Positions 48,443 through 61,120 of a stretch of DNA of 64,000 bases are shown here, piece by piece (the stretch's first letter is position 1; every line of letters begins with the position of its first letter). This DNA comes from Oreohelix idahoensis. Lineage: Eukaryota; Mollusca; Gastropoda; Stylommatophora; Oreohelicidae. The notes beneath the pieces are model-generated. The model was not told where the DNA came from. It saw nothing but the letters and a program-made list of their open reading frames with translations, and did no database searches. The translations under genes and the position numbers were made by a program. The DNA is taken from positions 558,001 to 622,000 of the forward strand of contig JAMPIV010011342.1 of the NCBI GenBank assembly GCA_024509875.1, given 5' to 3'.

Positions 48443-49245
48443 TGTTACGGTATATGATATTAACGCCGTCTGCTAAAGGTTACCAGACGTGCAATTGTAA
48501 AGGTTAAGACATTTAATATATTGCGATAGATGTTTCAATTACTGAACGCTCCATACACGATCGATCATGACGTGTATAGCGTTGTTTAGGACACAGTCGG
48601 TAACTAAGAAACGCTACCCTTTGTTACTTGACCGCCAAGCTGAATAGCTGCGTTTTTTCTAACCTTCCAAGTCAATGGCAGGATATAGCCATTTTATGTG
48701 TATTTTTGATGGATCAGGGTCAGTCCTAGAACTCTACATGAGAGGGAAATTATTGGAGGTTAGTATTTAACTAGAATCCTCAGAAGGATGAGAATAATCG
48801 TCAAATTCGTATGAATATATTCAGACTCGCAGTCTCACTGTCGGCAGGTAGCCATGTCTATCTGCTCGTGCATATAGCTGTGATGTTCTGACGACAATAC
48901 TGCATTGTATCCTTCAACGGACATTGACACATAACCAGCAGTCTACGTTGTTGATTAATTTATGCATTACTTCTATGGACTTATGCTCTACCCCTATTGA
49001 ATTGATCATCATGTGTGTACAACTGTGAATTAAATGTATGGACTCAATGAAATGACTTATCAAATCAATCGTATTCCAAGGTTCAAGTTGCTAAGTTAAT
49101 AAGATGAACAGTTGTTTACATTTTGATGCCAAGTTCAGACATTACGACAAACCAAAAATGAGGTTCACCCCATTCGCGTACGAATATTAGCACGATCAGA
49201 ATTCAAGCAACATAACCAGTAACCACACACGAAAGTCCTTCAACA
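48443..49245 (+). repeat. Inner element 3' LTR
   Basis: 803 bp, ending at 49245, followed by the target copy GTCGC. Three base differences from the 5' LTR. Confidence 0.95.
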
Positions 49246-49386
49246 GTCGCTCTTAACAATGTTGCCATATTAATAAAAATTTACTGTAGTACCAATGTTC
49301 CCGTACTAAGAAAATGTTACTTTAATATCAATGTTCCCGTTCTAATAAAACGTTAATATAGTATCAATAACAATGTACAAAGTTAT

Positions 49387-52300
49387 TCATGTTATCGGTG
49401 AGGATGTTCCAACATCTGGAAGTGGCTTAGTTTCGACAAGTTCGCTTGGGCATCTCGACAAACAGTCTGCGAACACATTCTTCACTCCAGGAATAGCTCG
49501 TATTTCAAAATTGAATGGTTGAAGTGCTATAGCGTAACGCGCTGACTTCGATGATTTAACGTTCTTCGTGTTCAGTGCGGTAAGAGCTTTTTGATCAGAT
49601 TCCACCACAAAGTGTGAGCCGAGAAGGTAACGTTCCAGTTTTGTGATTGCCCACACCAATGCGAGGAGCTCTTTATCGAGAACGGAGTATTTGAGTTCGC
49701 TCTCCGTAAGTTTTCTGGACACGTACATCACCGGAAATAAGGTGCCGTTATATTCCTGCATCAAAACTGCAGCAATAGCGTAAGAAGATGCATCACTGCG
49801 GAGAGTGAAAGTGAGATTTTTGTTAGGCAACCTCAAAAAAGGTGCATTTGAAAAAAATTGTTTTATATAGTCTAACGCCGTTTGGTGATCCTGCGACCAT
49901 TTTATTACATTAGATGTGCCTTTCTTCAGTAAAGACGAAAAAGGTGCAGTTATAGTAGACAAATGAGGGATGAATTTTGAATAGAACTGTATTAGTCCTA
50001 ACAGAGATCTAACTTGTTTTTTTGTCTTAGGTGCCGAGATGTTTAAAATTTTAGAGACGTTACTGTCTTCTGTATACATGAAACCATGACCTATGCGGTG
50101 ACCCAGAAATGAGATGTCATGAAAACCGACAAAAGCCTTTGAAGGTTTCGCTGTTAAGTTATAATCCCGTAAGGTAGAAAGTAAAGCTTTTAATCCATGA
50201 ATATGTTCATCCCAAGAGTCACTGAAAAGACAGATGTCATCTATATAAGTAATGACATCGGGACGATGAGACAATATGCGGCGCATCATGCGTACAAAGG
50301 TAGCTGGCGCATTCATTAATCCGAATGGCATAAAATTCCATTGAAAAAGACCCCGTGGCGTCGAGAAAGCGGTGAATGGCTTTGCTTTAGGAGTGAGTGG
50401 CACTTGCCAATAGCCCTTTGAAAGGTCAAATTTCGAAAAGAATGTGGCATGAGATAATTTCTCCAATAAGTCGTCTAAAAGAGGTAATGGTTCCGCATCG
50501 AATTTTGTAACTTTGTTTAATTTCCTGTAATCTACGCAAAGACGTATATTGTTGTCTTTCTTCCTAATGATTACCATAGAAGAAGAATATGGTGATGAAG
50601 ATGGTTCAATTATATTTAATTGGAGCATCTCATCCAATTCCTTATCAACCTTATCACGAAAGTGTAAAGGGATAGGATATGGGCGAACTCGAATAGGCGT
50701 ATCGTCAGTCAGAATAATGTCATGTTGGATGACTGACGTATGACCTGGGATGTCAGTGAGGACATCCTCATACGAGTGTAGAATATTAGAGACTTGCTGA
50801 CGTTGATCAGCAGAAAGAGTAGATGAGATTGTAACATCATTCCATTTCTCAGTGGAATGGAGTGGTACAACTGGTATTGGTAGTTGTACATCATCGAAAG
50901 AAGATTCTTCTTCTTGGATGACTGACAAACTAGAATAGTGTTGAATAGGAGGTGTAGGATCGTCAGTTGCCTGGAACACTGACTGTAGATAATCAGGACG
51001 TGAGTAATACTCCTTCAACATGTTAATGTGGAAGGTTTTATGTTTACCATTAACATCAACGATGTAGTCGACATCGGATATTCTTGAGATGATCCTGAAA
51101 GGACCTCTCCAGGTAATTAAAAGACGATTGTTATGCGCAGGGAGTAATACAAAAGCTTCGTCACCAGGAATAAGCTGGCGAAGACGTCTATATTTGTTTG
51201 CAAATAGACGAGCTTTTTCTTTGGCTTGTTCGGATGATGCAGTAGCTAGTCTACAAGCATCTATGATTCTCTTTCTCAGAGAGATCACATACTCATAAGA
51301 GGATTGAGTTTCCTCTTCAATATTCTCGTCAACCAATAAGTCGTGGATTAACGACATCGGACCGCGTGGTTGCATGCCAAAAACTAGCTGGAATGGAGAA
51401 AACCCCGTGGCTTGATTTTGTACTTCGCGATACGCAAACAGAGCAGCGGGTATGACCCGATCCCAGTCTTGGGGATGGTCTTGGGTCATCTTACCCAACA
51501 ACTGCTTGAGTGTCCTATTGAGACGCTCAATTAACCCATTTGACATCGGATGATAAATAGAACTAAGAGATCTGTCTATACCTAATGTCTTCATAACTTG
51601 AGACATGGATTCAGAAATGAACTGAACCCCATGATCCGACAAGATTTTCCGTGGAAAACCAATGCGTGAGAAGATTAACATCAATGCCTCTGCTACACTG
51701 GCAGATGAAGTGTTCTTGAGAGGGATGGCCTCAGGCCAACGAGTGCACATATCAATGCACGTAAGGATATGCGTATGCCCTCTAGCAGATGGAAGCATCG
51801 GACCAATAATGTCTATAGCCATTTTATCAAATGGTCTAATCGGGATGTCCGCAGCTTGAATAGGAGCCGCATGAAATGGACCCCGTACCTTAACTTCCTG
51901 ACATATCAAACAGGACCGACAATAGAGAGTGATGTCCCTATGGACGCCTGGCCAGTAGAATGCCGAAAGCACTCTGGATTTGGTACGCGAAAAACCCATA
52001 TGGCCCGCACATTGCGAGTCATGCGCATGTCGTAATATACGAGATCTCATAGAGGATGGGACTAAGATCTGATAACATAAGGATGAATCCTTTTCCCGTA
52101 TTACTCTAACCAAAATCCCATTTTTAAGTATAAAGTCATGTCTAGATTTTGCAAGTTTGTTGCTGGTATTCTTTTTGTTAACATACTGAAAAATTTTTTT
52201 TAATGAATCATCATTCTTTTGCAATGTTGCAAACAACTCCCGTGAAATAGGAGCATCATCATCACAAGTGGTATGAACTGTAGGTTCAATAGGTGTATCA

Positions 52301-54412
52301 TGCGACATATTAGTAGCTTGCGCTCTAGTCACTACTGCATTTGCAGTTTGAATATGTCGCTTTTCCCATTCAGCTATTTGCTGTGGTGTACACTCTTTAA
52401 TACCATGTATGCGACCAAGTATTACATCACAAATTGGATTCGGAAGGAGACATGCTTGGATCTTTTCTGAAAAAAATGGTGTGTTAAGGTCAATAATAGC
52501 AGTGGGAAATGTTTCAACGGTGCCACCAAAAGTCATACACTTGACAACCCTGCCCGTGGCACAACTTGGGTTGATCAGCGAAGTCCGGACGCCCACAGTG
52601 CTACAACCTGAGTCAAATAGGAGAGAGCATGAAATATTGTTGACAAATCCCTTGTTAAACTTAAGAGAGCCCTGTCCCTGGTGTACTGACGCAGCAGTGG
52701 CCGTACAGACTACAGGAAGACTAGGCAAGGTATGTCCGCAACGCAGCGTCGTGATCGCCTTAGGCTGGAAAAGAGTCGAGCATTCTGGACAGTCTTTCAC
52801 CTGGGTACAATCAAGAGAACAAGACATATCATTGTGAGTTTCAGTTACTTTACCCTGTTCAATGTTAGCCTGTGTATCACTTAAAGCGACATTAGAATGT
52901 CTACCCGTATTACTTGACGATCTATCTCTAAGACGCGATCGATTTTGATTATTTGCATTAAAATTTCCATAATTGTCGTTTCTACTAGAGTTAAAATTCG
53001 GATGAGTCCGATAATTTGTATAATTAAAGTTATGATGTTCTTTAAAATTTCTATTCCAAGAACCTTGTCTGTTTTGCGGACCCTGAGATCTTGATCTCCA
53101 GTTTTGTTTATTATAATGTCCTTGATTATTTTTAAAATTATTGTTACCAAAATCTCGCGATCTGTGAGCTTGGTTCCAAGAAACATTAAATGGAGCAGAT
53201 TGTTGAAATTGCTTCCCTTTGTAAAAGTTATCATTGTTAAAATTGTGATTATTTCCCTTATTGACATACCTGTCAGCAGTAAAGGAACGATTTCGTGAAA
53301 AATTGTTTTGTTGTGCTGCAAAAGCAACAGGCAATTCATTCTTAATCTGTGCATTACTTAGATCCATGTTTGGGTGAGCAGTACAAAAATTTTTTGCATG
53401 TTCTTCTAAGTCTTTTATTGATAAAGGTTTCCGTTCTTGTAAAAATGCGAGAAATGTAGGATTTACAGACGATAGTACCTTATCGCGCATCAGTAAATCG
53501 AAGAGACCTTCATACGACTTTTCAATTTTGGATAATTCAATCCATCTTTCTAGTGTTAGTCGTATTTGTGACAGAAAATCACTGAAATTTCTGCTTGATT
53601 GAGGTAGTAATGTACGAAATCTTAATCGGTATTCATCTTCTGTCATTTGAAATTTCTTCAGAAGTGCGGCTCTAAGAGCCTTATAATCATTCTTCTCATT
53701 AATGCTGGTAGTATGATAAACTGCCAAAGCATCCCCAGTAAGTAACCTGGATAAATATGTGCAATACAGTGTATTATCCACGTTATAAGACCTACAAGTG
53801 GCCTCAAATCTATCTAGAAAAAATATTACGTCATCCGATGGGGGGTTAAATTTAGGTAATTTAAGGTGAATTTCCTTAAAATGATCATGTCTGGATGGAG
53901 TTTGGCTTTCAAAAGTTCTCTGAGAATTAGCTTCCTGAGTTAACCTAAGTCTCTCATATTCTGACTCTGCTAATTTCAGTTCATGCTGTCGTTTTCTTTC
54001 ATTCTCTTCCATCTCAAGCTGAAGTCGTTTTGTGTTTTGTTCAGCTATTAATCTTCTTTCTTCCATTTCTTTTTGTTTATGTTCTGCCTCTCGCTGCAAT
54101 CGTTTCTCTTCTAATTCAGCGTCCTTTTGTTTAACTTCCATTTCAATTTTAAGTCTTTCTTCAGCCTCCTTTTGCTTCTGTTCTGCCTCTCGCTGAAATC
54201 GTTTCTCTTCTAATTCAGCGGCTAATCTCATGTTTTTTCTCATTCTCCTCCGCCTCAGATTGAAGTTTTTCTTGTCTTAAAGTTTCTAACTTTCTCTGTT
54301 CGGCTTCTATTTCTTGAGCTTTCCTATATTCTGCAAGTGCAAATGCTTTTGCTTCATCAGGAGCCATCTGAAGAGCTTTTGCTTGCTTAATGAAATAATC
54401 TAGTGAATACAT
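49387..54412 (-). CDS. Outer element gag-protease-integrase-RT-RNase H polyprotein
   Basis: The ATG at 54412 begins MYSLDYFIKQAKALQMAPDE and a 65-codon frame. One base out of frame in an A6 run (about 54228) moves the reading to a 1618-codon frame (54243-49387; numbering from its Met). Domains: E/K/Q-rich coiled coil 1-110; capsid-like region about 120-290 (DVIFFLDRFEATCRSYN); Asn/Arg-rich 310-450; Zn pattern CPECSTLF...CGH near 490-510; protease with D544 (LLFDSGCSTVGV). Integrase has a zinc-binding part (CAGHMGFSRTK...CRSCLICQ), catalytic D811, D870 and E906 (IDIIGP, LSDHGVQFIS, GLIERLNR) and a GPY/F tail (WRGPFRIISRISDVDYIVDV). RT has LCVDYRKLN, FSKFDLSKGYWQVPL and YIDD at 1333-1336. RNase H has LRSDASSY and ends FADCLSRCPSE. 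Integrase precedes RT, unlike most Ty3/Gypsy elements. Apart from the one-base change, everything is open, so it is very young. Confidence 0.95.
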
Positions 54413-55505
54413 TATGCTTTATAAGTAATCACAGTACTCTTGATTTATAAAATGATAATTAATCAATATAAATTAATTAACCTTGTTACTATAACAAGTG
54501 TTCTTCGTCCCTGTCCTAGAACGGTATATTTTGTAATCATACAATTATGAAATATATTAATATTAATATAGTTATTTAGGCAATGAAATGTTATGATGGT
54601 AATAACGTGACAAACAATAGGCACAATACTGACAAGACAAGATAATCAAAGACAAATGACTACAGTCGTAGAAATCAAATAAAATAAAAATGTGGAACTA
54701 AAATAGAATGTCGTAAAAAATTACGATGACATCTACGAACCAATAATGTACAAGACAAATGACAACACAGTGTAAAAACATAGGTTTTGTAAAAAACTGA
54801 ACGACAGGAAAGGTGAGATGGACAATAATACAAACAAAATACATCATGAAAATAAGGTACGATTAAAAAGAACTACGAGAACAACAATTAAAACTTGACG
54901 CAACAGCTAAATAGATAGTATTATAAGAAGCAACTAGCGATCGGAACTTCGGCAAGGTTTCTAGCCTTGAACCGGAATTATCGCTCAATTGAAACTTACA
55001 AGTTGAGCCCTACAGAACGTCTGACGAAGAGCCCGAATTGGCTTCGAGATGGATCTCGTTCGTCAGATCAACCTCCCTACCTCCCACGAAGAATGCACAA
55101 CACATAACATATAACATGGAAAATATAAATATGGACATTAGTATGGAAGGCACAAATAAGTAACAAAATGTTTAACGAAAGTAAGTTATACTCAACTACG
55201 CGTGTGCCGGAAAAACAAGGTGCCTCGTCTCCGTGGATGTACGTCAGAGGATACAATACTTCGCTCTGCGTATACAAAACCAGCTCGCACGTAATACTGA
55301 CGAAGAGGTGAGCAAGGCAGTCAGTCACTGTACAACTTGATGTGGAGGTTGATTGATGACCTTGAGGATTTGAGTTGATTTTGATTCATTATCACGCTAG
55401 GATCCAACTTTGAGATGATGTCGCCTTGAAAGTACAAATCTTCTTTTCAAACGATAATTTGAATGGGTACGTTCCTTTGAAATTAAATCCAGACCACACT
55501 GGCAT
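54413..55505 (-). other. Outer element leader
   Basis: About 1.1 kb between the 5' LTR and gag on the minus strand. No supported ORF. Presumed to hold packaging and dimerisation signals; none is recognisable. Confidence 0.6.
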
Positions 55506-55509
55506 ACCA
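55492..55509 (-). other. Outer element primer-binding-site candidate
   Basis: The minus strand reads TGGTATGCCAGTGTGGTC, beginning five bases inside the 5' LTR. The TGG start is as expected for pairing with a tRNA CCA end. The tRNA is not identified. Confidence 0.35.
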
Positions 55510-55514
55510 TTTAC

Positions 55515-56611
55515 TGTTGGGTTCGTTTCTAACGTTCAAAGAGTGTTATTTACGCGAATGGTTTTGATAGAACGAAAATGTCATAAATGTTCTTCAACAC
55601 GAACACCAACAAGTAGTGATGAACTGGTTATTGACTGGCAGCACACAAGGCTGTGATGATTGTACATATATTTTATTGAACGTGACATATACGACGTTGA
55701 ACAAGACGATCATATTTACAGTTGCAAAAAGGTCATACATCAGAATGTTGATCATTTTACTTTTCAAGTTTATGAAGATCCTCTACAATTAAGTCCTCTC
55801 ATTCAAGTGACTAAAGATCGATCACTTCCTTTGCCATAGCATATGTATTGTAGTAACGTCCGTTGACCTTCTCTCAAGGACGTATCCTATGACCAACGGA
55901 TTAATTCTCACTGAGTAATATTTCTTGTCATACTCGTACTAATTCCAGACTTCCTTCATACAATATTTAGTTAGCATATATATATATATAACAATCCAAA
56001 CAAAGTCATCCACAACAATACGACCAGGTTAGAGTTCTGTATTGACCAACCTCTCTGTATCCATGCCACGACTTTGGCATTTACGAAAATACGGCATATA
56101 AAACATAAGAAGTATGCAAATCAATTAACTTTGTTTCCTCGTAGGAATCCTCCCTCTACGGTAATTCAAAAAGGGCGAACGACTCCGTCTGTCCATTCTA
56201 GAAATGACATACTGTGATGTATTCCCGCTAGATCAGAACTATGAGCGGCCTTCTACTTTAATTTATTCAATAAATATTCAATGACATGGGGCGACACTTA
56301 CATGATACTTCTACTCTTGGCTGCATCATGAACCAGTAGAGATCATACAAAAGTAATGGCTTCTTCCAAACTTGCCAATAAAATATTCCAAGAAATATAT
56401 CTCGGACATAAACACAGTCCGTACTGCCCCGAACTCACATGACGTCACTATTCCCAAACTAGGTTACCCGTGCGTCCAAAGCAACTCACACTGCATTGTG
56501 CACGTCAGTGCGTGAATCAATCGAACGCACAAATAATAAAATATATAAAGACTGGTGCGTACATTTGGCAGGACCGAAGACTACCCCCTTAGGTAATAAA
56601 TGTACGTAACA
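55515..56611 (-). repeat. Outer element 5' LTR
   Basis: 1097 bp, with one difference from the 3' LTR. It would hold the promoter and, on the minus strand, the transcription start. Confidence 0.95.
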
Positions 56612-56616
56612 GTAGA

Positions 56617-58144
56617 TTTCTTTTCATCTTGAAATCTGAACGAGATTCACCGTAGGTGTAAACATCTGGCAAGAGTCTGCAAGTTATAAATTTCCCTTTG
56701 ATTCCAGATGTATATATAACAGAGTATTCTAACTAAAAAGAGACGTCTAGCGGCGATTTCTAGAAATCCTTTGTATTTAGTGAAGTTTCTTAGTTTATCA
56801 TTGGAGAATAGTCTAGAAGTAGGTTGGGTGAAGGTAAATATACCTACTAGTAGTTGAGTGATTTATGTAGTTAGATCGTCAATTATATTTCACTAGATTG
56901 TGTGCAGAGTGATTTACTAGTTATTAAAGCGTCAAATATATTTCTTTAAGTCTCACTGTGTTACAGTGGATAGCAGAACTAATAAATAATTTCTGGATAA
57001 ACTCTTTCAGCTAAATATAAATTTAATTACTGCTAGTAACCAGCCAGAGAATATTTTAACTCACTAAGTAAAGGCACTGATTCATCATGAGTATTGACGA
57101 AATATGTATTTATTTCTATTTAATGATGACTGGATTTTTTTTTAAATGGGCAGAATTTATTTCACGGAAGTTTTAAACAATAAGACAAGTTCTAAGCTTG
57201 TAGTTATATATAAAGCTAGATAACCAAAGTGGATGAATATATTATATTTTACGCGGGGTAAGGATAGGATGTGAATAATACTATATTATGTTAAGTATTT
57301 GTGTTTATCTCCCTATACAGTATTTGGATCAAACGCTAAAACTTTACCAGCGGCTTACATTCAATGTATATCTGAGAATAACCAAAGAAAAAACATTTTG
57401 TACTTAAATACGCGGGTCTTCAAGGTAAACCTGTCTGGCATGTGTGTTTGCATCCAGAAAGAGACAGAGTACCAACCTAAAGGACATTAAGACTAAATGC
57501 TGTAACTGGGCATTTTAAGCCAGATTATATTTCTTTCCAAAAATCTCATTTACATTCAGCCCATGTGGCGAAATTACACTCATTAACATTTCCGACGGTT
57601 TTATCATTTGTTGTGTGACCAAGAATTTTATACTAAGAGAAGTTGCCGACCTGACATTTCCTAAGTACAGGAAACCTCAAGATTCTGACACTGTGAGCGC
57701 TGTGACATATATTACCTGAACTGATTAAAAGTGACATAAACAGTAATCCAGAAAAATATTGTCGTAAAAAGAACGCTCCCCTGAAAAAAATGGATTTAAC
57801 CTGTCTCTTTAGAGCTGGGGTTCTCTTTGCCAAAAGAACACTGGATGTGCTGAATGTGTATGTGTTAAACCACTGTTAAACTGTTAAATTTCTGGTGGCG
57901 ACATAGGAAGAGAATGTCATATAGTAGCTGATATATGCGATCAACATAGGTCGGGCATACAGGTGGCTGACAAGTGGGTAAATAGGTATATCTACATACG
58001 CGAATGTTAAGGGTTCTTACATCTAGACAGACTGTAATCATACACCACAGCAAACGTAGAAGTCAGGAAATGGTGTAACTAATGGTAACGTTCTACACAG
58101 TTTTTTAACGACACAGCAACGTAGACATCAATATAATCCACAGG
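56617..58144. other. No gene recognised
   Basis: AT-rich flank of the outer LTR element. Several 60-65-codon frames occur without any recognisable motif. Confidence 0.45.
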
Positions 58145-58318
58145 ATCAAATATCCATCAAAGGGAAAAAACATCATAATTCTTATTACATCAGCAACTCT
58201 CAGTGCAATAATATCAATGGGAACAAATATCCATCAGAGGGAAAAACATCTTAATTCTTATTACATCAGCAACTCTCAGTGCAATAATATCTATGGGAAC
58301 AAATATCCATCAGAAAAT
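58145..58318. repeat. Tandem duplication, ~77-bp unit, 2.3 copies
   Basis: Units share TTCTTATTACATCAGCAACT, CTCAGTGCAATAATATC and GGGAACAAATATCCATCA, with a few substitutions. Confidence 0.92.
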
Positions 58319-59604
58319 ATGAATCATAATAACAACGGCCGGCACAATCCATGGCCTCGAAAAGATCTCTTCAATATAACAAATTCTCTCTTTCATAAAT
58401 AACCTGGAACGCACTCGCAAGATGGAACGACCATCCCGGAGTCCTGCCAGTCACACACTGACACGAGATTACTGCTTCTCAGAACAGCTCAGTAAAAATT
58501 TACACATGCGCGGACCAACCGCGAGAGACTACAGCTCAGCTTCCCTGTATCCTTCCTAAAACTAACACTAAGAACCTTCGAAAACTTTCTTTATCCTGTT
58601 TTTAAAAAACAAACCAGCACCACTCAGTTGAGCTGTGTTCAAAAATTACCGAGCATAAAGCCCCCCCAACCAAAAAAATCATCTCATCACCAAAGCGTGC
58701 TTACTAGCGTGTACAATAATCCGACCCGTACATACAAGTCTTTAACACTTTACTCCCCTTAATAAAACGTGACTTAACAGTATGTCCTAAAGTTTGCGCC
58801 AGAAGGTGAAAATCAAGTTTGTAGGTAAGAACGAATGTCAGTGGCCACTGTTGTATGGAATGAAAGAAAGCAGGAATGAGTGGTTCTTTGATCGTATAAA
58901 TTCAAACACCCACTGGGTATTTTCTTTATGCAAGTTTTGCTAATGCTGTTTTCCTTTTATAATAGATTAATGCATCAACTCTGTTCTTAACTATAGAGGG
59001 AAATCCTAGACCATAGTGTAAAAGCCTTTGACTCTTTTGGGGGTTAATAAATTTCTTCATAACGGGATCTTGTCTCAACAGAGGGAGGGATGATTAAACC
59101 TATGAGTCTAACTCTTTCATTAATTCATTAACTTATGTTTATTTGTATTTGATTTGATATTCACCTGATATTGTTGTGGTAAAGTTCTTTATGATAAATA
59201 AAATTTACATAAACCTTATTTACGTGTGTCGGTCAGCTTGTCCCAAAAAGATCCATATTCCATTGATGTAGTTTTTCACGTCTGTGCATCTAACTGTCGT
59301 CACTTATGTGTGTGTATGTGAGTGGGGGTGATATATATTAATATATATATATATTCTAGTAGACTGTCGGACAAACTAAGTTCTGTTGTAGAGATAGGCT
59401 GAGTCAGAGAAGCTTCTCGATTTCAGGGACAGATTCTAACTAGTTTTCCACCATCTCACTCGTGAAAATCTATTTTCTTTACATTACCTCTCACTGAGCT
59501 ATCACTTGTTCTACTCTATTCAGAAGGGACCAATCTATGTCTTAATTCCCCTATCCAAAATCTACGACAAGCACGAATGAGCAGATAAGGCCCTAAAATA
59601 ACGA
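58319..59604. other. No gene recognised
   Basis: A short TATATA tract at about 59332-59352. Otherwise no structure or coding motif. Confidence 0.45.
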
Positions 59605-59800
59605 CAGCAAACGGAATCAACACGAAAAGATCCTGCATCAAATCAACACGAAGAGATCGTGTATCAAGGCGACACAAAGAGATCCTTCATCAAATCAACA
59701 CGAAGAGATCATGTATCAAGGAAACTGGAAGAGATTCCGCATCAAATCAAAAGGAAGAAATATGCCTCAAATCAACACGAAGAGATCTTGAATTAAATAT
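59605..59800. repeat. Minisatellite, ~29-bp unit, about six copies
   Basis: Units of CATCAAATCAACACGAAGAG followed by ATCNTGTAT or ATCCTTC, with moderate divergence. Confidence 0.88.
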
Positions 59801-60170
59801 TTTTACACCACCCACCAGCCACTAGTGTATCAACTCATGCATGAAAGAACAATCTGACCCGTTTGCATGCCAAACGCGCGCGAATAAAATACAGTGCATA
59901 TCCGCGGTAGTCTATGAAAATCGTGCAAAGCTGTTGTGATATAGTCACGATAAGAAGACAATTACTCAAAGCAAGCAAGCGAGACAGATTAGTATAACAT
60001 ACAATAACTTTAGGTAGTTAGTTTAAATTAGTTAGAGTATAGTTAGTTACGAAATTGTTTACATGTACTTAGTTTGTATTTTTTTACTTTGTGTTTATAT
60101 AGGCAGTGTTGCCAATATTTTGTTTAGTCGAATATTTATATACATGTATATTCATATTTGTTAGATAGAT
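59801..60170. other. Possible leader of the decayed Gypsy element
   Basis: Contains TTAGTT-rich sequence at 60010-60050. No LTR could be defined because the opposite LTR would lie beyond the window. Confidence 0.35.
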
Positions 60171-61120
60171 TTGCTTCACCGGATAGCCAAGACATTAATA
60201 AAACATTTTCCACAGGTTTTTACACTAAAACGTCCTACAGGTGGTGCCCGTATGCAGCAACAACAATCTAGAGTGGGTATAGACCCCAATATGGCCGCCA
60301 TCCAACAGATAGTCAGGGCTTTGGTTACTGTGGACGGGAACGAAAGGTTCTAAAATATCAGGGGCATTATAAAGCCTTACTCAGGTTATCCCATGTTATG
60401 AAGACACTGGCTATTAGACACTCAGAGATATTGTTCTTCGATTAATGCAGAACAGGCAGATGTCAAGCAAGTTGCGAACCTGTCTTCAGATGGACTTGTT
60501 ACGGACTTCATTAGAAGGAGCATGGAGGCTTTCCTTAATGAGACATGGGAAGAGTTAAAAAATGAACTCATTAGGAGTTACTCAGAGATCACCGATAGCT
60601 CTAATGCGTGGACGCTTCTTCGTGGGATATGACAACAGCCCCATGAGTCAACACAGATGCCGAGGAAGCCTTCATGGGATAGGATATAACTAGCAGGAGG
60701 TTGAAAAACAATTATTAGACATATTTTTCGGAGGACTAATCGGAGCGCCTATGAAGTTACACCTGCTATGGAAAGATGCGCAGAACCTAACACAGGCTAT
60801 TTCATTAGCCCAAGTGGAGGAAAATGTGAGGAGAAGGTTGGACGTCAGGCTAAGAAAAACAGTGACATGCAAAGAGCAGGAAGAAGAACCAATGGAAATA
60901 GGACAATGCCAGCAAAGAAGAATATCGAGCCAAGGAAGAGGAAGACAATCATATAGTAGATAAAGAGATGATGAACACAGGGCACATGTGTGTTACGTGT
61001 GTAGAAAAACTGGTCACAAGTCCTACACATTAAGGTACAAGCGACAAGAGCCACAACAGCCAGCGAGACATGTTGAGACCTTCAACCGAACACACAATAG
61101 ACATAAAGTTGCCAAGTTGG
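60171..61120 (+). pseudogene. Decayed Gypsy gag
   Basis: Traces of a gag protein: MQQQQSRVGIDPNMAAIQQI (about 60252), KLHLLWKDAQNLTQAISLAQ (60751) and EEEPMEIGQCQQRR. A zinc-knuckle remnant CYVCRKTGHKSYTL (from about 60990) has its fourth ligand replaced by Leu, so C-x2-C-x4-H-x4-C is incomplete. Stops at about 60350, 60690 and 60962 break the frame. Confidence 0.7.

Larger units (their letters stand above)
40695..49245 (+). mobile_element. Inner LTR retrotransposon, Gmr1-like, integrase replaced by an RRM-coding segment
   Basis: The LTRs at 40695-41497 and 48443-49245 are each exactly 803 bp with three differences that I can see (41030, 41035, 41465 versus the partner). GTCGC flanks both sides, a 5-bp target duplication. 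The plus strand carries a 1.56-kb leader, gag-protease fused to an RRM-like region (43059-45693), a separate RT-RNase H frame (45792-47416) and a 1-kb 3' region. The integrase present in the outer relative is missing. The element would need integrase supplied in trans. Confidence 0.96.
38799..56611 (-). mobile_element. Outer LTR retrotransposon, Ty3/Gypsy Gmr1-like, carrying a nested element
   Basis: The two LTRs, 38799-39895 and 55515-56611, are each exactly 1097 bp. I see one difference between them (C at 38932, A at 55648). A 5-bp target duplication, GTAGA, lies at 38794-38798 and 56612-56616. The coding strand is minus: the 5' LTR is at the right, then a leader (54413-55514), gag-pol (49387-54412), a 3' region and the polypurine tract beside the left LTR. 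An inner element (40695-49245) sits in the 3' non-coding region in the opposite orientation and leaves the ORF untouched. Without it the element is about 9.3 kb. Confidence 0.96.

Noticed and set aside
52881..53354. A 157-codon Ile/Thr-rich minus-strand frame
   Set aside because: It is an alternative frame of the Asn/Arg-rich part of the outer gag. The same effect gives 44114-44437 in the inner element.
54215..54243. AAAAAAC at the outer gag break as a programmed -1 frameshift site
   Set aside because: The change needed here is +1 relative to the first frame, the wrong direction for a -1 slippery site. A one-base homopolymer change is simpler.
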